64,000 nucleotides of DNA from contig NZ_BBXJ01000001.1 of the NCBI RefSeq assembly GCF_001019715.1, positions 1,922,001 to 1,986,000 on the forward strand, in the 5' to 3' direction. Under the pieces are notes generated by a model. The model was not told where the DNA came from and ran no database searches. It saw only the letters and a program-made list of their open reading frames with translations. Made by a program: the position numbers and the translations under genes. The DNA is from Rodentibacter caecimuris. GTDB taxonomy: Bacteria; Pseudomonadota; Gammaproteobacteria; Enterobacterales; Pasteurellaceae. Positions 41,335-50,260 of the stretch are shown here, piece after piece; positions within the stretch are counted from its first letter, which is position 1; each line of letters opens with the position of its first letter.

Positions 41335-43786
41335 ATTGAATCATGCCACGAATTTTATCGACCAAGTCGCTAGTCCATTCAGAATGATCGCTAGATTGAT
41401 CTTTTGACTCAAAGTGGTTTGTCATATTGATAGTAATCGTTTGTGATGAACCACCGCCAGCGTTCCGTTTACTGACTTCTTTATTGCTAAACATTCGCCC
41501 AGCATTACCCGGAATCATATATTGCATTCCGTTTCTCGCTTGGTAAATTTCAGGCTGGTTATTTTCACCGACACGATACATTTGATTGGCAGACATTACG
41601 CCGCCATTTTTTCGACCTGTAATAGCGAGAGCTTGGGCTGTAGCCATTGTCGCCGTCATACCGGCTTGAGCCGGAGCGGCATTTGCACCATAAGATGCCA
41701 AACTTACCATTGCCGCAGCCGGAGCATAAGCACTTGTTATCGTCGCAGCTTGAGCAATTTGCGCAGCCATTGTCGCTTTCGCCATTGCCTGCCCGATCAC
41801 CATTTGCCGTACTTGAGCCATACCCATTTCAACAAGACTGCTAATCACGCTATTTAAAACCGTATTAGCGATAGATCGAAACGCATCTCTTAATGACGTT
41901 GTACCGGAAAGCAATCCGGCTATCGCATTCCCCCCATTGGAAGCCATCGCATCTAACGCATTACCGAATATCGCTGCGCCATCAGACGACCGTTTCCAAG
42001 CCTCCCATTCTGCCGCAATACGCTGCTCTCGATACTCATCTTCAATCAGTTTTCTAGCTTCTTCCGCTTCCGTGATGTTGGCTAAATAGGTTGCTTTAGC
42101 GGCGGTAAGCTCGGCAAGTTGTTGTTCTGAATTAACCGATAGGGGATTGTTACCACTTGCAGCTTTGATTGCGGCAATTTCTTGCTCCGCTTCCGCAATT
42201 TTAGCTTTATAAATCGCAATGCCTTCATCAATAGATTGAGTATCACGGGCAAAATCAATATCAAGCTGATAAGTCGGTTTTACCTTACTCATCGCACTAT
42301 CAAAGTTACTCATTGCCGTTGTGACGTTATAAATTTTTTCGGCTAATTGTTCTGCTTGCTTTTTCTGTTCTTCAGTAGCGGCTGCGCCAAGTTGCAATCT
42401 GGCGGTATATTTTGCCGCCGAAAGCTCACCTTCATTTTGTCGAATGGTAACGATTTTATATTGCTCATTGAGCTGATTTAACTTATCAATGACTTGCTGT
42501 TTCGTTTGCAAATCTTTTTTGGCTGCTGATTCTGCCTCTCGGCTAGCTTTTTTAGCCGCGGCTTCTGCTTCTTTACGTTTTTTGTTTTGCTCTTCTAACT
42601 CCGCATTTTCACGGCTCATTGCAATTAACGTATTTTTTTGCTCCTGATTGAGATTTGCATGCTCAATAGCATATTCCTTTGCAGCTTGTGCCCCTTTTGT
42701 TAGCGCAATTTTTTGTTGCTCTAACCCTTTTTTAAGTGATTCAAAATTGGCATTTTGGGCGGCAGTTGCAAGTCCGCCCATTTCACCTTTAAGTTCTCGT
42801 AAATATTCCGTTACAAGACTGACATTGACCCCAGCATCAATGAGTTTTTGTGTAAATTTATGTAAGGCTTCCTTACCTGAATCTGTATTGCTTTCCAAAG
42901 AGTTTAAATAACCAACAAGATCATTAATACGTTCAGGGGTTGGGTTTTCCCCCACCTCAGCAAGCATTTTCCCGAACTTAAAGGCTTCATCTGTTGAAAG
43001 TCCAAAATTCTCAGCAAGCATTTCTGTTGTTTGCTTGATAGTCGAGGCTGCTGATGAAAATCTTGCATTTCCTGTTGTTGCCTCCATCATAGCTTCTGAA
43101 TAAGAGTTAGCCTCAACGCCAAGATTGGATAGCGCCACGCCCATTTCTTTAACAGATCGAACACCTTCGCTAAATGCGTCTTTTTTCCATGACTTTTGTT
43201 CTTCAACTAGCTCCTTAATCGCATTTTTGGCATTTTTAACATCATATTCAAACTTATTAATCGCAGCATTTTTCAAATGTTGAGCTAATTCACCATTGGC
43301 TTTAACTAATCTGGCGTATTCATTAGATAAACCGACTAATCCTGTTTCAGAAATTTTTATTACTTTATCCAATTCGCTCATCGCATTTTTGAGATTATTT
43401 GCCTCATTTTTTGACTCAGATAGACCTGATAGGAAATCGGCGAGTAACAATCCTCCCACGGAAATTAACATACCAGCGACAGGACCTAAAACAAAACCGA
43501 GAGAACTGATTGATTTAACAAAGCTTGCAACGGTAACATTACCGGTAGCGGCGGAACGGGCAAGATCTGAAAGTCCGTTTTTAATTTGATTTAAATGTCC
43601 ACCACTAAGTCGCACGGCTTGAGCTGTCTTTGTCATTTCGGTATCTAGTTTCTTAAACTCTTTCGCCGCTTTTCCAGTTGCTTTTTCCATGCCATCTAAA
43701 ACGGCATTGACCTTGTCACCGCCAGTAAGCAAAGATTCAAGCTCCATGCTTACCGTATATGAAATTTCGCCAATATTATTTGACAT
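41288..43786 (-). CDS. H: Tail tape measure protein
   Basis: An 832-residue protein, the largest tail gene after J, which sets tail length and helps DNA cross the envelope. It is mostly alpha-helical and Ala/Glu/Lys-rich with long coiled coils (residues ~350-600, for example ENAELEEQNKKRKEAEAAAK) and hydrophobic helices (VLGPVAGMLISVGGLLLADF; and 690-740). The C-terminal region (RNAGGGSSQTITINMTNHFE) is conserved in Siphoviridae tape measures. The long helix at ~1.5 A per residue predicts a tail of about 120 nm; this is inference. Confidence 0.93.
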   Translation of the reverse strand: MSNNIGEISYTVSMELESLLTGGDKVNAVLDGMEKATGKAAKEFKKLDTEMTKTAQAVRLSGGHLNQIKNGLSDLARSAATGNVTVASFVKSISSLGFVLGPVAGMLISVGGLLLADFLSGLSESKNEANNLKNAMSELDKVIKISETGLVGLSNEYARLVKANGELAQHLKNAAINKFEYDVKNAKNAIKELVEEQKSWKKDAFSEGVRSVKEMGVALSNLGVEANSYSEAMMEATTGNARFSSAASTIKQTTEMLAENFGLSTDEAFKFGKMLAEVGENPTPERINDLVGYLNSLESNTDSGKEALHKFTQKLIDAGVNVSLVTEYLRELKGEMGGLATAAQNANFESLKKGLEQQKIALTKGAQAAKEYAIEHANLNQEQKNTLIAMSRENAELEEQNKKRKEAEAAAKKASREAESAAKKDLQTKQQVIDKLNQLNEQYKIVTIRQNEGELSAAKYTARLQLGAAATEEQKKQAEQLAEKIYNVTTAMSNFDSAMSKVKPTYQLDIDFARDTQSIDEGIAIYKAKIAEAEQEIAAIKAASGNNPLSVNSEQQLAELTAAKATYLANITEAEEARKLIEDEYREQRIAAEWEAWKRSSDGAAIFGNALDAMASNGGNAIAGLLSGTTSLRDAFRSIANTVLNSVISSLVEMGMAQVRQMVIGQAMAKATMAAQIAQAATITSAYAPAAAMVSLASYGANAAPAQAGMTATMATAQALAITGRKNGGVMSANQMYRVGENNQPEIYQARNGMQYMIPGNAGRMFSNKEVSKRNAGGGSSQTITINMTNHFESKDQSSDHSEWTSDLVDKIRGMIQYELREARRDGNAGAF

Positions 43787-43805
43787 CTAATCACCTCAAA
43801 AAACT

Positions 43806-43856
43806 TACAAATTTGTATATACCTACACTTTACAAATATACATTTTTGTATATAAT
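43806..43856 (+). promoter_or_regulatory. hicAB promoter and probable HicB operators
   Basis: -35 TTTACA (43829-43834), 16-bp spacer, perfect -10 TATAAT (43851-43856). Two overlapping palindromic motifs, TACAAATTTGTA (43806-43817) and ATACATTTTTGTAT within the spacer, are plausible operators for the HicB DNA-binding domain. Confidence 0.65.
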
Positions 43857-43885
43857 AAAACTATCTTAAAAAACACGGAGGAATA

Positions 43886-44062
43886 ATGAAACAAAGTGAG
43901 TTTTTAAGATGGCTGAAAGAGCAAGGCGTAATAGCAGAAAACGGCAAAAAACACCTAAAACTTTATTACAACGGCAAAATCAGCAGACTGCCTAGACACC
44001 CAAGCGAAGAGCTGAAAACAGGTTTAGTAGAAGGTGTAAAAAAGCAACTAGGCTTAAAATAA
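43886..44062 (+). CDS. hicA: HicA-family mRNA interferase toxin
   Basis: A 58-residue basic protein, MKQSEFLRWLKEQGVIAENG at the N terminus and SEELKTGLVEGVKKQLGL at the end, of the HicA family (double-stranded-RNA-binding-like fold). The catalytic His is His23 in GKKHLKLYYNG. GGAGGAAT precedes the ATG. The gene is on the strand opposite the late operon, with its own promoter, and precedes hicB as in most hicAB loci. Confidence 0.88.
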   Translation: MKQSEFLRWLKEQGVIAENGKKHLKLYYNGKISRLPRHPSEELKTGLVEGVKKQLGLK

Positions 44063-44096
44063 TCCAAAGCCCCTGCTAAAGGGGGCTTTTCTTGAT
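44063..44096 (+). terminator. Terminator between hicA and hicB
   Basis: AAAGCCCC-TGCTAAA-GGGGGCTTTTC is a strong hairpin in the 43-base gap. Unless read through, it would lower HicB; a second promoter for hicB or partial read-through is expected. Confidence 0.65.
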
Positions 44097-44105
44097 AAGG
44101 AGTAA

Positions 44106-44525
44106 ATGATGTTATTTTATCCCGCTATCTTTGAACCCGACGAAAAAAGCGGCTATGTTGCCCACTTCCCACAATTCGGTGGCTTTACTCAAGGTGAAAC
44201 CATTGAGGAAACCAAAGAAATGTGCGAGGATTTGTTGATTTCTTATCTTGAGGATTACTTTGATATGGATAAAGAAATCCCAATGCCGGATAAAGTCCAA
44301 AAAGGACAATATGCGATCGCATTACCGACATTAATGGTGGCAAAAGTGCTACTACATAATGAATTGGTAAAGCGCAATATCAATAAGGCAAGTCTAGCAA
44401 GATTACTTGATGCAAGTCCGGCAGAAGTTCAACGTATAATGAACTTACGCCATAACACGAAAATTAATACGATTGATCGTGCTTTTGAAGCGTTAGGCAA
44501 ACAGCTAAAATTATCCCTCGCTTAA
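44106..44525 (+). CDS. hicB: HicB-family antitoxin
   Basis: A 139-residue antitoxin. The N-terminal degraded RNase H-like domain is FYPAIFEPDEKSGYVAHFPQ and then GETIEETKEMCEDLLISYL. The C-terminal helix-turn-helix is NKASLARLLDASPAEVQRIM. It neutralises HicA and probably represses the locus. GGAG precedes the ATG. It overlaps the end of the convergent tail-chaperone gene by 15 bases. Confidence 0.9.
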   Translation: MMLFYPAIFEPDEKSGYVAHFPQFGGFTQGETIEETKEMCEDLLISYLEDYFDMDKEIPMPDKVQKGQYAIALPTLMVAKVLLHNELVKRNINKASLARLLDASPAEVQRIMNLRHNTKINTIDRAFEALGKQLKLSLA

Positions 44526-45173
44526 CCGAGATTGTTCATATTCTGCCATTATCCGATCGTATTCGTCATCGGTGAAATGGCGGGATTTTTTCTGTGGTTG
44601 CTGGCTTTTAATTAACTGCTGAAACTCTGTCATTGTTAGATTTTCCGCATCTTGTCGGCTTAATCCAAATGCGGTTCTAGCAATACTAATATATTCAACC
44701 GCTTGAAATTCACTTGAATAACTCCCCGCGCTTTTATTTGCCGGTACATCCAACGGGCAACAACCAATCACTCCGTGCATCATTAAAAAACGTGCGATTG
44801 TAATAATGTCAGGATAAGGTAATGTTCCGCGAACATAAACCAAGCCATGTGTGCCTGATTTCCATTCTCCAATTAACCTCGAAACATCATCTTCACAACA
44901 GGCGCACAACACATTCATCGCATGTTGTAAAATTTTTCGTCCAAAAACAGGAGAGTGGATAACATCAAGCGCATATTCTTGAAGTGCAGTTGATTTTGCC
45001 CCTACTTTATCAAGCAACGCCCTAACTTCTGAACCGTGAAGTTCGGCATAGATTTGCACAATCTCAACGGGAGAACCGAGAACCGCCATTGCTTTCAATG
45101 ACGGTTTGAAAAAGTAATCCCGTTCTGCCGTACTAATCAGGCATTCGCCTATATTGGTGATTGGTTTCATCAT
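44511..45173 (-). CDS. Putative tail assembly chaperone
   Basis: This 220-residue protein lies between the tail tube gene and the tape measure gene, the position of lambda G/GT. The N-terminal 150 residues form a compact helical domain with paired Cys (LCACCEDDVSRL). The C-terminal 'ARTAFGLSRQDAENLTMTEFQ' block recalls tail-chaperone or minor tail proteins of Pasteurellaceae phages. I find no usable -1 slippery extension: the space where a T-like frame would lie is taken by hicAB. Its start overlaps the tube gene stop by one base. Confidence 0.65.
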   Translation of the reverse strand: MMKPITNIGECLISTAERDYFFKPSLKAMAVLGSPVEIVQIYAELHGSEVRALLDKVGAKSTALQEYALDVIHSPVFGRKILQHAMNVLCACCEDDVSRLIGEWKSGTHGLVYVRGTLPYPDIITIARFLMMHGVIGCCPLDVPANKSAGSYSSEFQAVEYISIARTAFGLSRQDAENLTMTEFQQLIKSQQPQKKSRHFTDDEYDRIMAEYEQSRLSEG

Positions 45174-45661
45174 TATGCCGTGATAATTTCAAGGGTTGAC
45201 GCATCGCCAACTTTAAACTCAACAGAGAAAGTAACAAGATCGTTTGTTGCTGACTCAGAGCTTAAAGCCGAGATAATCATTTTACCAATGAAAGTTAATG
45301 TGCCGTATTTTAGGCGCACCCATACATAAGGTTGCGTGCGGTTTTTAATTGCATTGACATAGATCGCTACAAGTGCATTAATCCCGATCGAATCTGATTT
45401 ATCACGCTTACGCCATTCTCCCTCACCTGAAATTGTGAAGTCTGAATTGGTTACTAAGGATTCAGGGAAGCCTCCGGCATCATCCGCTTCGGATGTCACC
45501 GTATTAGGGCTAAAGTCCCAAGATTTGGTTGTCATTGCCCCTGCCGCTTTCCAATCAGCATTTGCCGGTTTTGTATCACCCGTACCGTACTCAAGAACAA
45601 CGGTACGCCCCACCATTAAACCAGTATCAACAGTAGGTGTAGATTGAGCTGTTTCAGCCAT
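45173..45661 (-). CDS. Major tail tube protein
   Basis: A 162-residue protein with the tail-tube fold pattern: acidic N terminus, GRTVVLEYGTG, the loop TVTSEADDAGGFPESLVTNSDFTISGEGEWRK (position ~55-86) and a C-terminal strand VTFSVEFKVGD. Functionally equivalent to lambda gpV by position after the gpU-like gene. It should be the most abundant tail protein. Confidence 0.85.
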   Translation of the reverse strand: MAETAQSTPTVDTGLMVGRTVVLEYGTGDTKPANADWKAAGAMTTKSWDFSPNTVTSEADDAGGFPESLVTNSDFTISGEGEWRKRDKSDSIGINALVAIYVNAIKNRTQPYVWVRLKYGTLTFIGKMIISALSSESATNDLVTFSVEFKVGDASTLEIITA

Positions 45662-45672
45662 AATGTATTTCC

Positions 45673-46050
45673 TTACTCGATTTGAGTGTTAATTAATCGT
45701 AAAGATAACCGTAAAACCATTCGATTATCCGTGGTAAAAATAGGCATCGGCAAACCACCGGTACATTCCAGATAACCAAACTCGGTGATGGGATTAGCTA
45801 ATATTGCCTCCATAATTTCGCGTGCTTTTGATTCAATGGCATAGCCTGTACTTTTATCAGCGATAAGACTTAATAAGAAATAATGCTCATTGCTGTGATC
45901 GGGAATTTGAACACTTCCTCCGTCTGGTTGAATAACCAAATAGGGTGTTGAACCGCCTCGATCTTCCCATTGATATAGCTGCACAATAAAACCGTCAGAA
46001 AGTGCGGTAGATTCAAGCCATGTTTTTAAGGATTTTACAAAAGCAATCAT
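45673..46050 (-). CDS. Tail terminator-like protein (gpU-like)
   Basis: A 125-residue protein immediately before the tail tube gene. Pattern FVKSLKTWLES, YQWEDRGGSTPYLVIQPDGG and RLSLRLINTQIE fits the tail-completion protein of the gpU/minor tail fold. It overlaps the preceding gene by 4 bases (ATGA). Role inferred: caps the tail tube and joins it to the head. Confidence 0.72.
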   Translation of the reverse strand: MIAFVKSLKTWLESTALSDGFIVQLYQWEDRGGSTPYLVIQPDGGSVQIPDHSNEHYFLLSLIADKSTGYAIESKAREIMEAILANPITEFGYLECTGGLPMPIFTTDNRMVLRLSLRLINTQIE

Positions 46051-46415
46051 AAGCGCATTTCCTCTTTAATAATGCGATCGATCTCTTCTTTTGATTCCTC
46101 AAAACCTAACTTTAAGAACTCCTTCCGTGCAGAAGGTTTTTTAAAGGTTTGTTTTACACTTGGATCGTGAACAAAGAGAGCATAATTCGCAGAATAGCCC
46201 ACGCGCCCAATTAAACGCTTCCCACGCACTAAAATTTCGGTGTATTGACTATTAAGCAATGTTGAGGTATCAACCGGCGTATAATGTGCGGATTGCAGAG
46301 CAACGACTTTCAAAGAGCGATACATTGCACGATTCACTTTTTCCGCTCGAATTTCTCCGATTAATTCCGCCGTCATTCGTTTTGCCTTCTCAATTCCACG
46401 AACTCTTAACGCCAT
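46047..46415 (-). CDS. HK97 gp10-like head-tail joining protein
   Basis: The start is the ATG at 46,415 (GGGGGG 7 bases upstream); a longer reading exists. About 122 residues: VRGIEKAKRMTAELI, ALQSAHYTPVDTSTLLNSQ and VGYSANYALFVHDPS, the hallmark of HK97 gp10/lambda Z-type neck proteins. It lies between connector and terminator genes. Confidence 0.82.
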   Translation of the reverse strand: MALRVRGIEKAKRMTAELIGEIRAEKVNRAMYRSLKVVALQSAHYTPVDTSTLLNSQYTEILVRGKRLIGRVGYSANYALFVHDPSVKQTFKKPSARKEFLKLGFEESKEEIDRIIKEEMRL

Positions 46416-46416
46416 G

Positions 46417-46764
46417 TTATTGCCCCCCCGTGATCCAAGCAAAATCATCCGCTTTGCGAGAAAACGTATCAGCAAACCGCTGGATCTGAATAATTTCTTC
46501 CGCATCGACGGTCAAAGGATTAATAGAATCGCTTTCACCAATTAGTACAAAATCGCCTAATTTAGCTTCTGAGTATTCACTCCAGATCACATTTTTTACG
46601 GTTTTTTCTCGCCCTACATCAATATTTACTTTGCGCGAATCAGCTCCATAATCGCAATCAATGAGGATAGGGGAGGAAAACTGAATAATTCCGTCATCAT
46701 CTTTGCCTAGATTGCGCCATAAAGTAGCCTTTGCCGTATAAGACCAATTTGAAATATCAGACAT
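46417..46764 (-). CDS. Head-tail connector / stopper-like protein
   Basis: The ATG at 46,764 is preceded by GGTAGGTGG. About 115 residues: SYTAKATLWRNLGKDDDG, 'DCDYGADSRKVNIDVG' and LGDFVLIGESDSINPL, a beta-rich pattern of head-tail stoppers (lambda FII / SPP1 gp16 place). Its start overlaps the preceding gene's stop. Role is inferred mainly from position. Confidence 0.68.
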   Translation of the reverse strand: MSDISNWSYTAKATLWRNLGKDDDGIIQFSSPILIDCDYGADSRKVNIDVGREKTVKNVIWSEYSEAKLGDFVLIGESDSINPLTVDAEEIIQIQRFADTFSRKADDFAWITGGQ

Positions 46765-47140
46765 CGCAACCACCTACCACGCTAAAGAAACCGACATTTT
46801 TCTCTTTGGGTAATAGATCTGCTGTAATTCCCAACGGATCAAGCCCTCGTACCGCCGCTTTAAGATTTCCGATCACGTCTTCGCCAAAATCAAAAGAACG
46901 GCTTGCTCCACTTGGCGCACCTTCCGATTTAATCCGGCGTGCGCCCGAACTTACGGATAAAACCGCAACAAGATAGAGCTTAATCAATTCTTGTGTGACA
47001 TCAGGGTAGTCGCTTTTATCAAATGCCACATCAAGGGTATCCACTTGTTCAATAAACCGCTCAAGCAGCGATTTTGGCGGTGAATATCCCATCTCTTCAA
47101 GAAACGATTTAGCATCAGAACTCAAGATTGCCGCCGCCAT
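46757..47140 (-). CDS. Head-tail adaptor-like protein
   Basis: 127 residues, helical in the first 80 (SFLEEMGYSPPKSLLERFIEQVD; QELIKLYLVAVLSVSSGARRIKSEG) as in gp6/gp15 head-tail adaptors. It follows the small capsid-associated gene by one base. Role inferred from position and helical content. Confidence 0.68.
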   Translation of the reverse strand: MAAAILSSDAKSFLEEMGYSPPKSLLERFIEQVDTLDVAFDKSDYPDVTQELIKLYLVAVLSVSSGARRIKSEGAPSGASRSFDFGEDVIGNLKAAVRGLDPLGITADLLPKEKNVGFFSVVGGCDV

Positions 47141-47141
47141 T

Positions 47142-47348
47142 TTATTTATCCTTTTGAGGTTTTGGTTTAGTCCTAGAGTTTTCTTTTGGAATTTCTAATT
47201 CACCATCAGTTTCATTCAAAACAACGGCGCGCCCAACAAAAGCTGCCGGCATTTCGGCAACCGTCATTTCTGATCCGATAGGTAATGCTTGAAATTGCCC
47301 GTTTAATACACCATAGCAGCCACGATGGGTGATTTTGATTCGTTTCAT
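47142..47348 (-). CDS. Small head-associated protein
   Basis: The start is the ATG at 47,348 after GGAGT (an in-frame TTG is 4 codons upstream). About 68 residues: KRIKITHRGCYGVLNGQ and PIGSEMTVAEMPAAFVGRAV, ending in a basic Lys/Pro tail. Small proteins of this type often follow the capsid gene in siphophages; function unknown. Confidence 0.62.
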   Translation of the reverse strand: MKRIKITHRGCYGVLNGQFQALPIGSEMTVAEMPAAFVGRAVVLNETDGELEIPKENSRTKPKPQKDK

Positions 47349-47390
47349 TTGATACTCCAAAAATAAAGGGGCTTTCGCCCCTCATTGGTT

Positions 47391-48446
47391 TTAACCTTTA
47401 GCATTAAAGACTTTTGATTTACCGTTAAAATCACGCTTAACTTGTAAACCAAACGCAGACCACACCATTGATTGATAGTTATCAAATGGGTTTTGACGCG
47501 GAATCATAAACGTACCAATCGGCGCCGCAATACGAGTTTTTAAATACTGTGCATTGCGCACATAAGCAATGAAATGGTTATCTTTCAATGCAAATGTTGG
47601 CTCAATAGAGTCAACACGACCATATTTGAGAATATAGTCTTTGATCGTCCCCTCTTTATATCCGTTAGCATTGGAATAAGGACGATCAAGATTACGGTTG
47701 ATCTCAGGCGATACCCATACTTTCACTTTCTCGCCGACAAGATTATCATCAAGCACTTTGGCAAAATTACCGGTAAAGAATTTAATCACATCGTCTGCAT
47801 CCGCTGTGGTTAAGTTGATATTTAACCCGCTTCCGCCTAAATCAATCTGATTAGTGTTTTCGTGGTTAGTGATACCACGTGCAGCAAAGTTATTAACGAT
47901 GAGCTTGTCATCACCAAGTAACACATATTTCGCCATATTCTCACGTAGCGCAGCTACTGCTGCCTCTTGGTCATCTGACATAGCATCGATATTTTCAGAC
48001 TGTAACCCTTGCCATTCACGCCATTCGCGACCATAGCCGGTACTGAAAATCGGAATTGGATCACCGTATTGATCATAGATAACTTTATCCATTGATTCCG
48101 GTACTTGACCACTCATAGAACGAGTTACAACGCCAGCATCGCTTGATACACGATACATTGCCACGGTTTTACCGATAGAAATCGATGTACCAAGAGAGAG
48201 TAAATCATCTAAGATTGGATTACCTTGGTCATCACGGAAAACGCGGGTAGTGACCATATCGACTTCACGCCAATAGTCTTTATCAAGCAATGCGGCTTGG
48301 TTTACTGAAAGCGATTGCCCATATTCAGCAGCTAAGCGAGATTGATTAGTATTGAATACTTGGCGTTGTAATAACAACTGATCCCACGCTTGTTTTGCCT
48401 GAATTGAATTTGTGATTAGGTTCTTGTTAAAAATGATACGTTCCAT
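47391..48446 (-). CDS. Major capsid protein
   Basis: 351 residues. N-terminal MERIIFNKNLITNSIQAKQAWD, 'NQSRLAAEYGQSLSVNQAALL', later WREWQGLQSENIDAM and YILKYGRVDSIEPTFALKD, C-terminal MIPRQNPFDNYQSMVWSAFG. Order protease/scaffold - decoration - capsid - connectors is that of HK97-fold heads. It does not look like lambda gpE; it resembles capsid candidates of Pasteurellaceae phages assigned to a domain of unknown function. The identity is by position, size and abundance of structure-like motifs. Confidence 0.78.
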   Translation of the reverse strand: MERIIFNKNLITNSIQAKQAWDQLLLQRQVFNTNQSRLAAEYGQSLSVNQAALLDKDYWREVDMVTTRVFRDDQGNPILDDLLSLGTSISIGKTVAMYRVSSDAGVVTRSMSGQVPESMDKVIYDQYGDPIPIFSTGYGREWREWQGLQSENIDAMSDDQEAAVAALRENMAKYVLLGDDKLIVNNFAARGITNHENTNQIDLGGSGLNINLTTADADDVIKFFTGNFAKVLDDNLVGEKVKVWVSPEINRNLDRPYSNANGYKEGTIKDYILKYGRVDSIEPTFALKDNHFIAYVRNAQYLKTRIAAPIGTFMIPRQNPFDNYQSMVWSAFGLQVKRDFNGKSKVFNAKG

Positions 48447-48455
48447 TATTACCCC

Positions 48456-48893
48456 TTAAATTAATCGCACTTTTACCAATTCCGCACCATCAGATGACAC
48501 GGTGTAGGTTTCACGTGCAATGAAAATTGCTTGATCTGAATCGCCCGCTTTTTTTAGCGTACCATCACCATTTGAGGTTAGCTTATCGCCCTCAATTAAG
48601 GTTTCAGATGTATTAACTAACACATAATAATCCGTCAAACTGTCACAGATTACCGCCACCCCCGTTGTACCGGCTGGCACGACATGACGAATATCGCCGC
48701 CACCTAAGTAGTTAGGTTGTAATACAAGCGCTTGAGTAGATTTTCCGGCTTGGTTGTGTGTTTTAAGTTTATCGTCCTCTAAAAACACCAACGCACCGGG
48801 CTGAATACTTTCTGCTGTCGGTGCGTCTAAGGTTTGTGGACTGTTATTGCGAGCTGGGCCGGCAATAATTGTATGATATCGTAGTTTTGCCAT
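48456..48893 (-). CDS. Putative head decoration protein
   Basis: 145 residues, strand- and loop-rich, with TPTAESIQPGALVFLEDD-like start (DAPTAESIQPGALVFLE), GGDIRHVVPAGTTGVAVI and GDKLTSNGDGTLK. It sits between protease/scaffold and capsid, as lambda gpD does. Role inferred from position and from the 'Gly-rich, small beta' character. It overlaps the protease gene stop by one base. Confidence 0.68.
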   Translation of the reverse strand: MAKLRYHTIIAGPARNNSPQTLDAPTAESIQPGALVFLEDDKLKTHNQAGKSTQALVLQPNYLGGGDIRHVVPAGTTGVAVICDSLTDYYVLVNTSETLIEGDKLTSNGDGTLKKAGDSDQAIFIARETYTVSSDGAELVKVRLI

Positions 48894-50260
48894 TATTCTG
48901 GAGCCTCCATATTTAATAAATCATCATTAACGGTATTGCCATTAAAGGCAGCATTTACCGCTGTACTTTTCACGGTTTTAGCATAAAGCCCGTTTAACGC
49001 TTCATTTGAAAGTGAATTTACTGCAGTTTCATCTAAACCAAAGTGCGCTTTTACTGCTGAGCGTTTAGTTGCTAATTCAGCTTCTTGATTTGCTTCCATT
49101 CGAGCCTCAAATTCCTTGTTTACGGCTTTCTCGATTTTCTTATCAAGATCTTCTTCATCTTCCGATTCGTCTTTTTCAGTTTTATCGGTTGGTTTTTCTT
49201 TTTCACCGTCAGTCGGTTTCGCCTTGTCTTCCTGAAGTTTGTTATACGCCGCCAATAATTGATCGTCGTCTAAGCCTTCAGTTTTTACGCCAGCAGCGTT
49301 TAACGCATTAATAATTTTTCCTCGCATTTGCTGATTTTCCTCATTTGCTGTGATTGTGTGATATTCCACTTTTTTAACGACTTCGACCGGAGCGCCAACA
49401 AGATTAGCCAAGCCGTCATCATTAATTAAGTAGCTTTGTTTAAATCGCTTACCTTGATCTTCATAAATGAAATAATCAGGATAAACGGACTCAATATAAC
49501 GATAATATTCCTTATTTTTAGGGTTGAGTTGCTCTGATAGCGCACGATAAATCTCATCAAACGAAAAGGCAGAATTTGCCGTAAAAAACCACCGCACTCT
49601 ATCAAATAGCTTTTCTTTTCTACAGTCTGCCGCATTGTTGAGGCTAACTCGTTCAACATCTAGCTTTGCGCCATCTTGATTGACAAAAATCCCTACACCA
49701 TCATTTGGTGTGGCCGCCCCCGGTTCATCAAGCAAGATCGCAATGTGATCGAAAAACATATTTGTTGCGATCCATTGGTACTTTTTACCATTTGATGATT
49801 TACCACTGCAATCAACTTTATTTAGGATTAATCCTGTTGAAACATGGATAGGTTCGGCATCATCTGATGATTCCATCTCGTCAAGCCGAGACAATAGCCG
49901 CTTACCGTTTTCAGAACCTTCCGCAAAACGGATATTGATACACATATCTACAAGCACCCGTCCGTTTTCTTTTCGTGCGTTACTCGCCCAAGCCCCGACA
50001 TGGTGTTTATTTACCGCCCGAACATCTTGCGCAGAAATATAGCTACCTTCAATTTCAGGATGACCCAAGGGCATAAAATTCCCCTCAAGGGTTTTATAGC
50101 CTTTATCAATTTCATCAGCAGGGTAGAGACCACCATTCATCACGACATCATCGACTATCGGCACTACGCCTTTAATAATCAAATGCAGTTCATTATCAAT
50201 CGTTTCACGTGTGATATTTTTACTATTCACCGCAGATAAAACGTGAATATTACTTTTCAT
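48893..50260 (-). CDS. Prohead protease-scaffold fusion (DUF2213-like)
   Basis: 455 residues. The N-terminal ~200 form a protease-like domain (PLGHPEIEGSYISAQDV, ARKENGRVLVDMCIN, HVSTGLILNKVD, FFDHIAILLDEPGAA). The C-terminal third is very acidic and coiled (KPTDGEKEKPTDKTEKDESE, then KKIEKAVNKEFEARME), typical of a scaffold. This combination, next to portal and head genes, is the DUF2213 prohead protease/scaffold class. Residues 210-300 form an extra insert that I do not recognise. It should be processed away during capsid maturation. Confidence 0.82.
   Translation of the reverse strand: MKSNIHVLSAVNSKNITRETIDNELHLIIKGVVPIVDDVVMNGGLYPADEIDKGYKTLEGNFMPLGHPEIEGSYISAQDVRAVNKHHVGAWASNARKENGRVLVDMCINIRFAEGSENGKRLLSRLDEMESSDDAEPIHVSTGLILNKVDCSGKSSNGKKYQWIATNMFFDHIAILLDEPGAATPNDGVGIFVNQDGAKLDVERVSLNNAADCRKEKLFDRVRWFFTANSAFSFDEIYRALSEQLNPKNKEYYRYIESVYPDYFIYEDQGKRFKQSYLINDDGLANLVGAPVEVVKKVEYHTITANEENQQMRGKIINALNAAGVKTEGLDDDQLLAAYNKLQEDKAKPTDGEKEKPTDKTEKDESEDEEDLDKKIEKAVNKEFEARMEANQEAELATKRSAVKAHFGLDETAVNSLSNEALNGLYAKTVKSTAVNAAFNGNTVNDDLLNMEAPE

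Noticed and set aside
44511-44600. Possible -1 frameshift (A-rich CAGAAAAAATCCC) making a lambda GT-like chaperone extension
   Set aside because: The -1 frame after the A run meets a stop within about seven codons, and hicAB occupies the downstream space.
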